A stretch of 64,000 bases of DNA from MedAcidi-G1 sp002294285. GTDB lineage: Bacteria; Actinomycetota; Acidimicrobiia; Acidimicrobiales; MedAcidi-G1. Below the pieces are notes generated by a model, which saw nothing but the letters and a program-made list of their open reading frames with translations, was not told where the DNA came from and searched no databases. Numbering within the stretch: position 1 is the stretch's first letter; each line of letters opens with the position of its first letter. The stretch covers positions 1 to 64,000 of the forward strand of contig CAXEUY010000009.1 in assembly GCA_963999645.1 (NCBI GenBank). Direction: 5' to 3'. Positions 1 to 8,503 of this stretch are shown here, one piece after another. Position numbers and translations under genes: made by a program.

Positions 1-106
1 CTGTGATGTTTTCTTTTTTGAAAAGAATTATTAGGCACTCTAAATAATCTCATAACAACAGAGGAAGGATCATGCATTAAGAGTAATCTTGCGCGATCCT
101 GTTTAG

Positions 107-964
107 GTGGGTGAACTAATTTGGAATGACAATTCTCTAGATTCTTTAAGTAGACCTGTACTGGTTGTCGCCTTTAAAGGACTCTTTGATGCCAGTGGTT
201 CTGCTACTGCAGCTCTCGAATGGTTGATGGAAAAATCTGAATCTGAGAACTTGGGAGAAATAGACTCTGAGACGTTTTTTGACTTTACTCAGGAAAGACC
301 GCTAATTGGTTTCGATGAAAATGGAGAACGTGTTCTGTCATGGCCTAAAAATAAGATCGTAGCTATAAAAACCCACGAAGATCAGAGAGATATTCTCGCT
401 ATTTCTGGGATCGAGCCTCATCTTCGCTGGCGCACTTTTAGCGATCTTTTAATTGAAATAGTCAGAAAATCAAATGTTGAATCTGTTCTTACACTCGGCT
501 CGATGGTAGGAATGACTCCCCACAGCAGGCCTCTTACTGTGACCGGAAGCAGCACCAATGTAGAGCTTGCAAAGCGTTTGAACCTAGAAAAGCCTTCCTA
601 TCAGGGGCCCACAGGTATAGTAGGAGTGCTTCACGACGCACTCGATAGCGCAAAGATTCCAGTGATATCGCTAAGAGTTTCAGTTCCTCACTATGTGCCA
701 GATTCACCCAATCCAAAAGCGACACGTGCTCTTCTAAGACGTTTCGAGCAAGTTACCGGAGTCACGACTGATTATGAAGAGCTAGACGGACCAGCTGCAG
801 ATTGGCAAAAACAAGTTGATGCTGCTGTGGCAAGTGACGATGAAATAACTTCATATGTAGAACGTTTAGAGAATGCAATTGATGAGGATGAAAACCTTTT
901 ACCTTCGGGCGATGACCTCGCTGCTGAATTCGAAGCTTTTCTGCGTGAACAGGAATCTGAATAG
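107..964 (+). CDS. PAC2 family protein
   Basis: A 285-residue protein resembling the PAC2 (proteasome assembly chaperone 2-like, DUF75) family, which is widespread in actinobacteria and has no firmly assigned reaction. The family look comes from an N-terminal strand-turn segment (VVAFKGLFDASGSA, about residues 20-33) and a glycine/threonine-rich central segment (LTLGSMVGMTPHSRPLTVTG, about 128-148). The C-terminal 30 residues are strongly acidic. No signal peptide or membrane segment is seen, so it is probably cytoplasmic. The start is a GTG without a convincing Shine-Dalgarno, so the first residues are uncertain. It lies 21 bases upstream of the next gene on the same strand, so the two are probably co-transcribed. 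Confidence 0.75.
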   Translation: MGELIWNDNSLDSLSRPVLVVAFKGLFDASGSATAALEWLMEKSESENLGEIDSETFFDFTQERPLIGFDENGERVLSWPKNKIVAIKTHEDQRDILAISGIEPHLRWRTFSDLLIEIVRKSNVESVLTLGSMVGMTPHSRPLTVTGSSTNVELAKRLNLEKPSYQGPTGIVGVLHDALDSAKIPVISLRVSVPHYVPDSPNPKATRALLRRFEQVTGVTTDYEELDGPAADWQKQVDAAVASDDEITSYVERLENAIDEDENLLPSGDDLAAEFEAFLREQESE

Positions 965-985
965 ATAAGTAGTAGGAGAATAATC

Positions 986-1696
986 GTGAATCAGACTAGC
1001 AATTTAGAATTCGAAGAACTTCTTGTCGTCGCTGAAGAAGCTGGACGTTCGCTAATCACTTATGCAGAAAAGGATCTTGATGCGAATGTTCCAAATTGTC
1101 CAGGTTGGAACAATTTGGAACTTCTTAACCATATGAAGGTGATCTGGTGGTTCGTTGCTTCACAAATAGTCGCAGGAAATGATAGCGAGAAAGCTATACC
1201 CTCAGATGAGCCTCTGGATTCTCCTCTAAGTCAGCTCACACATCTGATAGATACATTTAAATCCAGCGACTTTTCATCCCCTGCTTGGTCATGGACTTGG
1301 GGGCCTGACAAAACCGTTGGTTTCTTTATTAGACGTATGGCTCATGAAAATACGGTTCATGATTGGGATGCAAAAAATGCTTTGGGAATTGACGGTCAAA
1401 TTCCAACTCTTTTAGCCCTTGACGGAATTGAGGAAAAACTATTTCTAGTGAGTGAAAGCGGAGCGACTCTTCCGAACGCTTCAATTCATCTGCATTGCAC
1501 TGACTGTGAAGGTGAATGGATGCTTTCCCCATCCGGCACAGACTTGAAAATAGTCAGAGAGCATGGCAAAGGAGATGCAGCAGTCAGAGGAGAAGCGAAA
1601 CAAATTCTTCTTTATCTCTGGGGGCGCAAAATTGAGAACCTCGATTTTTTTGGAGATGAAGAGGTAATAAAAGCTTGGGGTGAGATCGGGCCCTAG
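986..1696 (+). CDS. Maleylpyruvate isomerase-like (MDMPI/DinB superfamily) protein
   Basis: A 236-residue protein of the mycothiol-dependent maleylpyruvate isomerase N-terminal (DinB-like four-helix) superfamily. Many actinobacterial members carry a divalent metal bound by His/Glu residues. Here the first helix has NHMKVIWWF with the expected histidine near residue 48. A second motif, RMAHENTVHDWD near 115-127, supplies the usual His-Glu-x-x-x-His. The C-terminal 90 residues look like the small beta-rich MDMPI C domain. The GTG start follows AGGAG at good spacing. The true substrate is unknown; a role in thiol-dependent detoxification is only inferred from the family. It ends exactly where the convergent thiolase gene ends. 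Confidence 0.7.
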   Translation: MNQTSNLEFEELLVVAEEAGRSLITYAEKDLDANVPNCPGWNNLELLNHMKVIWWFVASQIVAGNDSEKAIPSDEPLDSPLSQLTHLIDTFKSSDFSSPAWSWTWGPDKTVGFFIRRMAHENTVHDWDAKNALGIDGQIPTLLALDGIEEKLFLVSESGATLPNASIHLHCTDCEGEWMLSPSGTDLKIVREHGKGDAAVRGEAKQILLYLWGRKIENLDFFGDEEVIKAWGEIGP

Positions 1697-2890
1697 TCAA
1701 GAAATTTCTGAGCCTACAATGCCCACGAAGGAAACCATCTCACCTGGATAGCCACCCAAGTTGTGCACTAATGCTTGCTTTGCGCTTTCAAGTGAAATTG
1801 ACCTGTCATTAGGCGCTTCGGATCGTAACTGCAACCATGTCTCATAGAACATCCTTAGTCCGCTTGCACCCACTGGGTGGCCAAAGGCCTTTAATCCTCC
1901 GTCAGTATTTACTGGGAGCTCGCCGTCGATGTCGAAAGTTCCGTTGAGTACTTCCTGCCATGCTGTGCCTTTTTCGCAAAAGCCGAGATCTTCCATCAGG
2001 ATCATTTCTGTTGGAGTGAAGCAATCATGGACCTCAGCCATGGCTAGTTCTTTTTTCGGATCTTTAATCCCAGCCTGACTGTAAGCATCATGAGCAGCAT
2101 CGACGCATTCTGGCAGTGTTGTGAAGTCAAAATCTGGATCCACAAGTCCACTACTGTCTCCGGCCACCAAAGAAAGTGCCTTTATGTAAAGTGGCTTATC
2201 AGTATATTTAAGTGCATCTTCTGCTCTCACTACTATGGCAGCCGCGGCTCCGTCAGCCACTCCTGCGCAATCCATTACTGAGAGTCGCCCGGCGATAGAA
2301 GGCATCTCGCAAATCTTTTCAGCTGAAACTTCTCTACGAAATTGTGCTAATTCATTTTTTGCGCCATTGGAATGATTTTTCTCTGCTATGCGTGCGATCA
2401 CATACCTCAGTTCATCCTCGTCTACTTCATACCGCTTAGCATAAGCAGGAAGAATTAGGCTGAACATCGCCGCTGCAGTTAACGTTCGGTTTGTTCCGTC
2501 GGTAGGTATTGGAAATGCGTTTAATCCTTGATATCCACTGTCCTTTACCTTTTCTGCCCCTAGCGCCATTGCCGAGTCATATGCTCCAGAAGCAACTGCA
2601 TAACAAGCTTGACGCAGTGCCTCAGATCCAGTTGCGCAATAATTCTCAACGCGTGTTACAGGTTTACCTGAAATCCTTAAAGGTGTAGCTAAAGAAATAC
2701 CTGATGCAGCTGATTGTGAGGTTCCAAACCAGAACGCATCAATTGATTCAGCTTCAATACCAGCTGACTTTGTTGTTTCCTCTGCCGCTTCAATGATGAG
2801 ATCTTCAAGCGATTTATCCCAATGTTCTCCGAAGCGTGTACAACCCATACCTATGATCGCAACTTGGTCTTTAATCCCATGTGATGCCAT
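1697..2890 (-). CDS. Thiolase-family protein (SCP-x / lipid-transfer type)
   Basis: A 397-residue thiolase-fold protein. The nucleophilic cysteine is seen in NYCATGSEA (Cys85). The second conserved loop is HDCFTPTE (about 288-295) and the C-terminal loop is GHPVGASG (about 337), as in the SCP-x/SCP2-thiolase branch rather than classical FadA/AtoB enzymes. Such proteins cleave or form carbon-carbon bonds in CoA thioesters and often work with a DUF35 partner. The upstream gene on the same strand encodes an HMG-CoA-synthase-like/DUF35 fusion and its stop codon abuts this ATG, so the two are very likely co-expressed and may form one complex. The exact acyl-CoA substrate cannot be read from the sequence. 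Confidence 0.85.
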   Translation of the reverse strand: MASHGIKDQVAIIGMGCTRFGEHWDKSLEDLIIEAAEETTKSAGIEAESIDAFWFGTSQSAASGISLATPLRISGKPVTRVENYCATGSEALRQACYAVASGAYDSAMALGAEKVKDSGYQGLNAFPIPTDGTNRTLTAAAMFSLILPAYAKRYEVDEDELRYVIARIAEKNHSNGAKNELAQFRREVSAEKICEMPSIAGRLSVMDCAGVADGAAAAIVVRAEDALKYTDKPLYIKALSLVAGDSSGLVDPDFDFTTLPECVDAAHDAYSQAGIKDPKKELAMAEVHDCFTPTEMILMEDLGFCEKGTAWQEVLNGTFDIDGELPVNTDGGLKAFGHPVGASGLRMFYETWLQLRSEAPNDRSISLESAKQALVHNLGGYPGEMVSFVGIVGSEIS

Positions 2891-4306
2891 CTATGATTTA
2901 CCTTTTCTCTTCGTTATCGGTTTAGCTTTCCAGAAATAATTGTGAATTCCATCAGCGGTATATAAACAACGAAACGTCATTTCAACTTGATCGCCTATGT
3001 CAACCTTTTCAGAATCTGTATCTGTAAGTTCAACGGGTAGTCTTCCACCACCTTTAAAATTAACAACAGCGAAAACCACTGGAGAATTTGGCGAATAAAC
3101 GAGGTTGTCAACTGTCATAGTCTCAATCGTTCCTATTGCATTAGCCATAGGTAGTTTTTCCATATCATCCAAATCTCCACCTTTGATACCAATACGGGAT
3201 GGCGGCATGTGAATTATTCCCGTTGTATTGTCCTTCGAGCCAACAAAACCCATTTTCCAGTCATTTCTCCTTTTTGCCGCTGATGACGACGGTCTAACAG
3301 GTGGTGGTCGGTTTGGAAGTTGACTATCCAATAGCCCGCGCCATGACAAGTACTTGCCGTAAGGGACTGGGTATTGGTCGTCTATTTGATCGGAAATAGA
3401 ATTGGAACTTTTTCTGTTTTCAACTTCTTGAGTGGTTCTGAAAAAGAGGATGTCACAACCGTCTGCAAGAACAATTAGTGCAACTGTCTGGTCTGCTTCT
3501 GCATCATCTAAAAAATTGGCTAAAAGAAGAGACGGATGGGTTGCACCCGTGTTTCCAATTCGCCCAGTCAGATCATCGGGAACTTTGATGTCAAGTAAGG
3601 AAATTGATTTAGCTACAGAGCGGGAATGCAAACCTGCAACAAGCACTGTATTGACATCTTCTGTTTTCATCCCAACTCTATTTAACGCTTCATTCCAAGC
3701 ACGATCGACTAATGGAACATACACCTGTTCTCCAAAACGTTCTTCCCATACTTGAGAGTATGGTTCTCCCGGGACACGCCACCTGTCAGTAAAATCAGAT
3801 GTAATTGAAACTCCTCCTAGATACTCAGCAAGCAACTTTCCTTGTTCTTCGGTTCCAATCAAAAAAGCTGTTGCAGCATCCCCTCCGGCTGACTCTTCTG
3901 TGCTACCTGATGGACCTGTTCGTAGGTCCGCAGTAACCGCCAAAGTGGAAGAGCCACTTTCTAATGCCACGCTCAAAGCCCCAACGGCTGAACGAGTGGA
4001 ATTGCCAAAATCAACCGTTTCCACAAAATCGTCCAATTGGAGCGCAGCATGAATATTTGTTGCATTTGTTTTATCCATGTACGCGGGCATAACGGTTGTG
4101 AAGTAAAGCTTCTTTAGATCTACCTCTGAGTTATGTAAAGCATTTCGAGCTGCTTCAACCCCCATAGTGGTTGTATTTTCATCGTATGATGCGACTGAGC
4201 GTGTGCCCTCTCCAGAGCCTTTACCTGTAAATTCAACTATTGATGAACGCGACAAACATCCTCTTGGTATGTAGGTTCCATACGAAATAATTCCATGGAC
4301 TTCCAT
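2891..4306 (-). CDS. HMG-CoA synthase-like protein fused to a DUF35 OB-fold domain
   Basis: A 471-residue protein in two parts. Residues 1 to about 330 have the fold signature of 3-hydroxy-3-methylglutaryl-CoA synthase-like enzymes (start MEVHGIISYGTYIPRG). Residues about 355-471 look like a DUF35 OB-fold acyl-CoA-binding domain (GTIETMTVDNLVYS onward). The segment that should carry the catalytic cysteine reads VDFGNSTRSAVGAL (about 98-111) and has no Cys. The usual DUF35 zinc-ribbon cysteines are also absent (GFVGSKDNTTGIIHMPPSRI). It may therefore be a scaffold or channelling partner of the downstream thiolase rather than a synthase. The ATG at 4306 is preferred over an in-frame TTG two codons upstream, because GGGGG lies seven bases before it. 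Confidence 0.75.
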   Translation of the reverse strand: MEVHGIISYGTYIPRGCLSRSSIVEFTGKGSGEGTRSVASYDENTTTMGVEAARNALHNSEVDLKKLYFTTVMPAYMDKTNATNIHAALQLDDFVETVDFGNSTRSAVGALSVALESGSSTLAVTADLRTGPSGSTEESAGGDAATAFLIGTEEQGKLLAEYLGGVSITSDFTDRWRVPGEPYSQVWEERFGEQVYVPLVDRAWNEALNRVGMKTEDVNTVLVAGLHSRSVAKSISLLDIKVPDDLTGRIGNTGATHPSLLLANFLDDAEADQTVALIVLADGCDILFFRTTQEVENRKSSNSISDQIDDQYPVPYGKYLSWRGLLDSQLPNRPPPVRPSSSAAKRRNDWKMGFVGSKDNTTGIIHMPPSRIGIKGGDLDDMEKLPMANAIGTIETMTVDNLVYSPNSPVVFAVVNFKGGGRLPVELTDTDSEKVDIGDQVEMTFRCLYTADGIHNYFWKAKPITKRKGKS

Positions 4307-4425
4307 AGTCAATCCCCCAATTGCTTGTCTTCTGCATTATTAAGAAACAACTTGATTCAATCCAATGTACCTTAAGGAAGTATCCTAGGCTTAAATCTTT
4401 ATTCTCCCGACATAAGGAGTGCTGG

Positions 4426-5676
4426 ATGGATCTAGGTGAAATATCAAACGAAGAAGCCGGAAAGTACGGTAAGCCACTCGACGGCGTGAGAATTCTTGCT
4501 GTTGAACAAATGCAGGCTTTACCATTTGCAACTCAGTTATTGGCTCGCTTGGGAGCCGAAGTGGTGAAAATAGAGCATCCAACCAAAGGAGAGTCAGCTC
4601 GAGGTGCGGCACCTTCTATGAGTGACCCTTTAGGAAGACCAGTAGGTGCAACTTTTCTCCGTAATAACTTGAACAAAAAGAGTGTGGGAATCGACCTCTC
4701 AACATCAGAAGGACAAGAACTTTTTCTTCGATTAGTACCAAAATTCGATGTAGTGGGCGACAATTTCAAACCCGGAACAATGGATAAATTTGGAATTGGT
4801 TATAAAGCAATAAATGATAAATACCCAGATGTGATAGTCATATCAATTTCGGGTTTTGGGAATTCAGGGAACTCTCCTTATCAAAACTGGCCGGCTTACA
4901 ACTCTGTGGCAGAAGCGATGTCTGGACTTTATGATTTCAAAAAACGTGAAGGAGAACCCCCTGTAGTTAACCCCATGGGTGCAGTGGGAGACATCGCAAC
5001 AAGTTTATTTGGCGCAATAGGAATACTCGCTGCTCTTCGACACAGAGAGGCCACCGGCGAAGGTCAATATATAGATCTAGCTATGTTTGACTGCATGGCG
5101 TCCTTGGCTGACGTTGCTATAAATTTTGCTTCTATGGGTATCCCGCGTGAGCCCAATCCTGCACCATATGTGATTGCTCCTTTTTCTTGCAGCGATGGCT
5201 ACTTGGTTATTCAGTTCGTCAGGGAACATCAATTCGAAAATCTTGCACATTTGATAGGCAAGCCTGGTTGGATTGAAGATTCTCGGTTTAAAGAACGATC
5301 GGGATGGGGAAAGCATTTGCATTCTGAAATCATTCCCGCCTTGGAAAAATGGGCTAAAAATTTCACGAGGTCTGAAACTTCGAAGCTTCTTGCAGAAGCT
5401 AATGTCGCTTCAGGCCCAGTTTTGACTCCCGAAGAAGTGATAAACGATCCTCATTTGGATGAGAGAAATATGATCGTTTCCCTACCAAGAACAGATGACG
5501 TCGATGAACCGATCCTATTGCCTGGAAATCCGATAAAAATGTCAAAAGTTAGTGAAGGACCCGAGACGCGTGTTCCATGGGTAGGCGAACACACAAAACA
5601 GGTTCTTAAGGAAGAGCTTGGCTTGGATCAATCAGAATTAGAAACCCTTCAAGAGGCTGGAATTATAAGCCTCTAA
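4426..5676 (+). CDS. Class III (CaiB/BaiF family) CoA-transferase
   Basis: A 416-residue family III CoA-transferase, which moves CoA between carboxylic acids through mixed anhydride intermediates. Visible hallmarks are GVRILAVEQ near the N terminus, LGAEVVKIEHP (about 45-55), the NKKSVGIDL strand and the active-site region DLAMFDCMASL with the expected aspartate. The length fits the family. The reading frame is open 35 codons further upstream, but ATG at 4426 is preceded by AAGGAG six bases away and matches the usual family N terminus. It is divergent from the thiolase/HMGS pair and close to a Rieske oxygenase, which suggests catabolism of a ring-containing or branched acid. That pathway is an inference. 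Confidence 0.88.
   Translation: MDLGEISNEEAGKYGKPLDGVRILAVEQMQALPFATQLLARLGAEVVKIEHPTKGESARGAAPSMSDPLGRPVGATFLRNNLNKKSVGIDLSTSEGQELFLRLVPKFDVVGDNFKPGTMDKFGIGYKAINDKYPDVIVISISGFGNSGNSPYQNWPAYNSVAEAMSGLYDFKKREGEPPVVNPMGAVGDIATSLFGAIGILAALRHREATGEGQYIDLAMFDCMASLADVAINFASMGIPREPNPAPYVIAPFSCSDGYLVIQFVREHQFENLAHLIGKPGWIEDSRFKERSGWGKHLHSEIIPALEKWAKNFTRSETSKLLAEANVASGPVLTPEEVINDPHLDERNMIVSLPRTDDVDEPILLPGNPIKMSKVSEGPETRVPWVGEHTKQVLKEELGLDQSELETLQEAGIISL
5652..5674. terminator. Hairpin at a convergent gene junction
   Basis: A perfect 7-bp inverted repeat, AGAGGCT / AGCCTCT, with a 9-base loop. It overlaps the last codons of the CoA-transferase gene, and the convergent Rieske gene ends five bases beyond it. 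There is no long T-run on either side, so this would be an unusual bidirectional, U-poor terminator or a transcript-stabilising hairpin. Confidence 0.35.
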
Positions 5677-5678
5677 AA

Positions 5679-6944
5679 TTACTCCTCTATGTAACTATCC
5701 AACAACTGGGGAACAGACATCTCTGAAGGGATTCTTTCAACCCCTATTACTCGATCGATCACTTCTTGCATGTTGTAAATTCGTCTCTCTTGATAACACA
5801 GAGGTGTTCCATCATAAGTTGGTGACTCCATTGCTTTCTGCATTGCGTCTAAATTCCAAACATCTTCATCTATCACAACAGCAAACTCAGCTATGCGTTG
5901 TTTCCATGCTTCCGGTGGGTCACCATCTCCCCAGTCGGGCGCATAGTGGTAGATACGTATTTTCGTTTTATCAATTCCAGCGGGGAAAAAGAGCATTATG
6001 GGAAACCCAGTTGCACCTACAGGAGAAATAAAGTTCGGAAAAATGGTAAATGAGTAGCTAGTGCAGTGGACAATGGGATGAACAGTAGGAATATTTTCAA
6101 GTCCCAACGGATCTTCCACCACCTTAAAATCTTTCCAAGATTCCATTCCGAATTTCTCCACCATCTGTTTTGACCGTGGAACTACCATTCTCGAATTTCC
6201 ATGCTTTAGAAGTCCCATTGTTCCCCCACGCGAATCAAGGCTGGTCCACCCTCCCCGATCATGTATGAATCTGAAGTGGTAAACCTCTTGAAATGCTTCA
6301 ATTGCAACTTTCCAATTGCAATTAACTTCGCGGTGGTCTGTTCCCACTAAACGAAGATTCTCACATTGATACTGGTTCATTTCTTCTGGGATTTTTCCTA
6401 AAAATTCCATCAAAGGAGACGCGCTGGGATTTATATTGATCCAAATCCATCCACCCCATGTATCACAACTTATTTCCGGTAATCCGCGGTCTTCTTTGCA
6501 AAGATCCACAAAATCTCTTTCATCTGGCACTGCTAAAAGCTCACCGTTGTCTATTCCATAGGTCCAAGAGTGATACTGGCATTGTAAATGGCGTATTGTG
6601 CCTTCTTTCTCCCTAACAACAGGCGCCCCGCGGTGTCTGCAAGTATTGGAAAAACAACGAATTTTGTTGTCATTACCTCTCAAAACTATTAAAGGAATGC
6701 CAGTCTCGTCGAACAGAAAATAATCTCCTGGTTTAGGTATATCTTCAACTCGCCCCGCTACTAACCAACTGTTATTCCATAAGTACTTTTGTTCTAAATC
6801 ATAAAAATCTTTACTCGTGTAACGAGCTGAAGGTATATCAGGGAACTGGGGGAAATTTTCTGGTGGACCTTTTCGCTCCAGCTCATATTCCATTTCAGCG
6901 ACAAGTCGATCAACTAATTTTTGATCAAGTAAAAATTCACCCAT
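5679..6944 (-). CDS. Rieske [2Fe-2S] aromatic-ring-hydroxylating oxygenase, alpha subunit
   Basis: A 421-residue Rieske non-haem iron oxygenase large subunit. The Rieske cluster ligands are C102-R-H104 and C122-Q-Y-H125. The mononuclear iron histidines are in EVYHFRFIH (His223, His228), with candidate carboxylates in DEDVWNLD near residue 355. Proteins of this type hydroxylate or demethylate aromatic, sterol or quaternary-amine substrates using electrons from a separate reductase. No reductase or ferredoxin gene is adjacent, so the partner is encoded elsewhere. The ATG is preceded by GGGGAT. The neighbourhood (CoA-transferase, thiolase, acyl-CoA ligase) suggests ring or side-chain catabolism, but the substrate cannot be assigned. 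Confidence 0.88.
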   Translation of the reverse strand: MGEFLLDQKLVDRLVAEMEYELERKGPPENFPQFPDIPSARYTSKDFYDLEQKYLWNNSWLVAGRVEDIPKPGDYFLFDETGIPLIVLRGNDNKIRCFSNTCRHRGAPVVREKEGTIRHLQCQYHSWTYGIDNGELLAVPDERDFVDLCKEDRGLPEISCDTWGGWIWININPSASPLMEFLGKIPEEMNQYQCENLRLVGTDHREVNCNWKVAIEAFQEVYHFRFIHDRGGWTSLDSRGGTMGLLKHGNSRMVVPRSKQMVEKFGMESWKDFKVVEDPLGLENIPTVHPIVHCTSYSFTIFPNFISPVGATGFPIMLFFPAGIDKTKIRIYHYAPDWGDGDPPEAWKQRIAEFAVVIDEDVWNLDAMQKAMESPTYDGTPLCYQERRIYNMQEVIDRVIGVERIPSEMSVPQLLDSYIEE

Positions 6945-7028
6945 TTTCTATCCCCAACAAAAGCCTAATCATAAAGACGCGTAATAAAAAATTCTCTTAC
7001 AACTGAAAACATCGGCATGTAATTTTCA

Positions 7029-7664
7029 TTACCTACTACAGAGGACGCCTGTTCCAGCAATTCCGCAGTACCCATTTGGATTCTTGTACAAATATTGCTG
7101 GTGATATTCCTCCGCAAAATAAAAATCCTTTTGAGTTTCTACCGTGGTTTTGATCTCGTCAAAACCAGCATTAATTAGAGATTTTTCGTACAACTTGAGA
7201 TCTTCTTTAGCCTTAGCTAGATCTTCTTGATCCGACAACCAGATTCCTGATCTGTATTGTGTGCCAATATCATTGCCCTGTCTCATACCCTGAGTTGGGT
7301 CGTGATTCTCCCAGAAGACTCTCAACAATTCTCGTATGTCTACTAGCTCTTTCTGATAGACAACTAATACGACTTCAGCATGACCTGTAAGTCCGGAACA
7401 AACTTCTTCATAGGTGGGATTGGGTGTGTAGCCACCGCTGTATCCGACTGCTGTAGTCCATACTCCTTCTAGTTCCCAAAAAATTCTCTCTGCTCCCCAG
7501 AAACAACCCATTCCAACGACGGCTGAACTCATCTCTTCTGGAAAAGGTGGGGTGATCTTATTTCCATTTACTGCATGGACCCCTGTCAAAGTAATCGGAG
7601 TTTCCCTACCAGGTAAAGAATCTTCGGCTGCAGGTATGTTTAAAAGTTTTTGGCTAAAAGACAT
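7029..7664 (-). CDS. msrA: Peptide-methionine (S)-S-oxide reductase
   Basis: A 211-residue MsrA that reduces the S-epimer of methionine sulfoxide in proteins. The catalytic motif GCFWGAE is at residues 53-59 (Cys54), followed by the typical VGYSGG. The segment GHAEVVLVVY and the C-terminal GTGVLCSR supply further family features, including a possible resolving cysteine. About 45 extra N-terminal residues precede the catalytic domain, as in many actinobacterial MsrA proteins. The ATG is preceded by AGGAG. It is the last gene of a tight four-gene minus-strand run (acyl-CoA ligase, DsbA-like, MDMPI-like, msrA), which places methionine repair beside thiol-redox proteins. Confidence 0.93.
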   Translation of the reverse strand: MSFSQKLLNIPAAEDSLPGRETPITLTGVHAVNGNKITPPFPEEMSSAVVGMGCFWGAERIFWELEGVWTTAVGYSGGYTPNPTYEEVCSGLTGHAEVVLVVYQKELVDIRELLRVFWENHDPTQGMRQGNDIGTQYRSGIWLSDQEDLAKAKEDLKLYEKSLINAGFDEIKTTVETQKDFYFAEEYHQQYLYKNPNGYCGIAGTGVLCSR

Positions 7665-7675
7665 TTTTTATGCTC

Positions 7676-8491
7676 CTACATTGTGTAAGCGAAATTTTCA
7701 GCAATTTTTCTTGCGACATCAAGATCACCACCTAAAGTGACACGGCCATCATCTAAATAAGCCACTGCGTCTTCACGTCCTCCTGTCAGTGCGGTGAAAT
7801 CTAATGAAGACAATGTCAAAGTGCTAGTTGCTTCCTCTTCAAAAGTTTCCACCAATGACGCTCGCCCATCTTTAACCTCTACTCGAAGCGATCTCTCGAC
7901 AGGCCCTGAAAGAACTATCTCGACTCTACTTCCTTCCGGGGCTTCTCCTTTCTTGCCGACTATAAAACCAACAGCGGAAGATATCTCATCAATCGCAATC
8001 TCAGCTGGCAAACCATCTTCATCCCCGGGGAGACCCAGAGGTTTTCTGCAATCTTGAAGATGCAGCCAAGCATCAAAGATTCTGATTCTCATAAATCTTG
8101 AATACGGAGCTTCTCCGACTGGTGTGAATCCAACCGATTCAAAGTCTGTTTCACTCATCTCGGTCAGCACTTGCAATCTCTCAGATGTTATTTCTCTGAA
8201 TAAAGCAAGCACCTCACTGCCTTCTTTTTCACGAAAAATCTGGAGTGCTTTTTCGTTTGCCTCTCCTACAGGGTTTTTTATGTGGTCTCCTGAAACCTCT
8301 GTCTGAGGGATCTCTCGACGACTTAACATGTACTCGCCTCCCACGATATGTGCCAAGTTGTCTTTAACTGTCCATCCGGGAAGGCGACTGGGTGTTTCCC
8401 ATTGGGTTTCATTCAACTCTGATCCGAAGTGGTTCCATTTTTCCCATATTTGACTGAATCCTTCTATTATCTGTTCTTTGTTCATACTCAT
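7676..8491 (-). CDS. MDMPI N-terminal / SCP2-like domain protein
   Basis: A 271-residue protein with a DinB-like maleylpyruvate isomerase N-terminal domain (LPGWTVKDNLAHIVGGEYML, about 37-56, with the usual helix-one histidine). It is followed by a C-terminal domain of about 100 residues resembling SCP2/MDMPI C (SLDFTALTGGREDA, then VTLGGDLDVARKI). Actinobacterial proteins of this architecture are usually annotated as TIGR03083-type or maleylpyruvate isomerase family proteins of unknown substrate. GAGGAG precedes the start. It lies between msrA and a DsbA-like gene with gaps of only 11-12 bases, so a shared transcript and a thiol-dependent or detoxification role are plausible but unproven. 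Confidence 0.72.
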   Translation of the reverse strand: MSMNKEQIIEGFSQIWEKWNHFGSELNETQWETPSRLPGWTVKDNLAHIVGGEYMLSRREIPQTEVSGDHIKNPVGEANEKALQIFREKEGSEVLALFREITSERLQVLTEMSETDFESVGFTPVGEAPYSRFMRIRIFDAWLHLQDCRKPLGLPGDEDGLPAEIAIDEISSAVGFIVGKKGEAPEGSRVEIVLSGPVERSLRVEVKDGRASLVETFEEEATSTLTLSSLDFTALTGGREDAVAYLDDGRVTLGGDLDVARKIAENFAYTM

Positions 8492-8503
8492 ACTCGCTCC
8501 TCT

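Noticed and set aside
61..80. GAGGAAGG followed by ATG-CAT-TAA, a possible minimal upstream open reading frame before the PAC2 gene.
   Set aside because: The spacing to ATG is only three bases and nothing supports translation of a two-codon peptide; it may be the tail of an element outside the window.
4321..4425. 35-codon N-terminal extension of the CoA-transferase.
   Set aside because: The internal ATG has AAGGAG at ideal spacing and gives the normal family N terminus; the extension has no family-like sequence.
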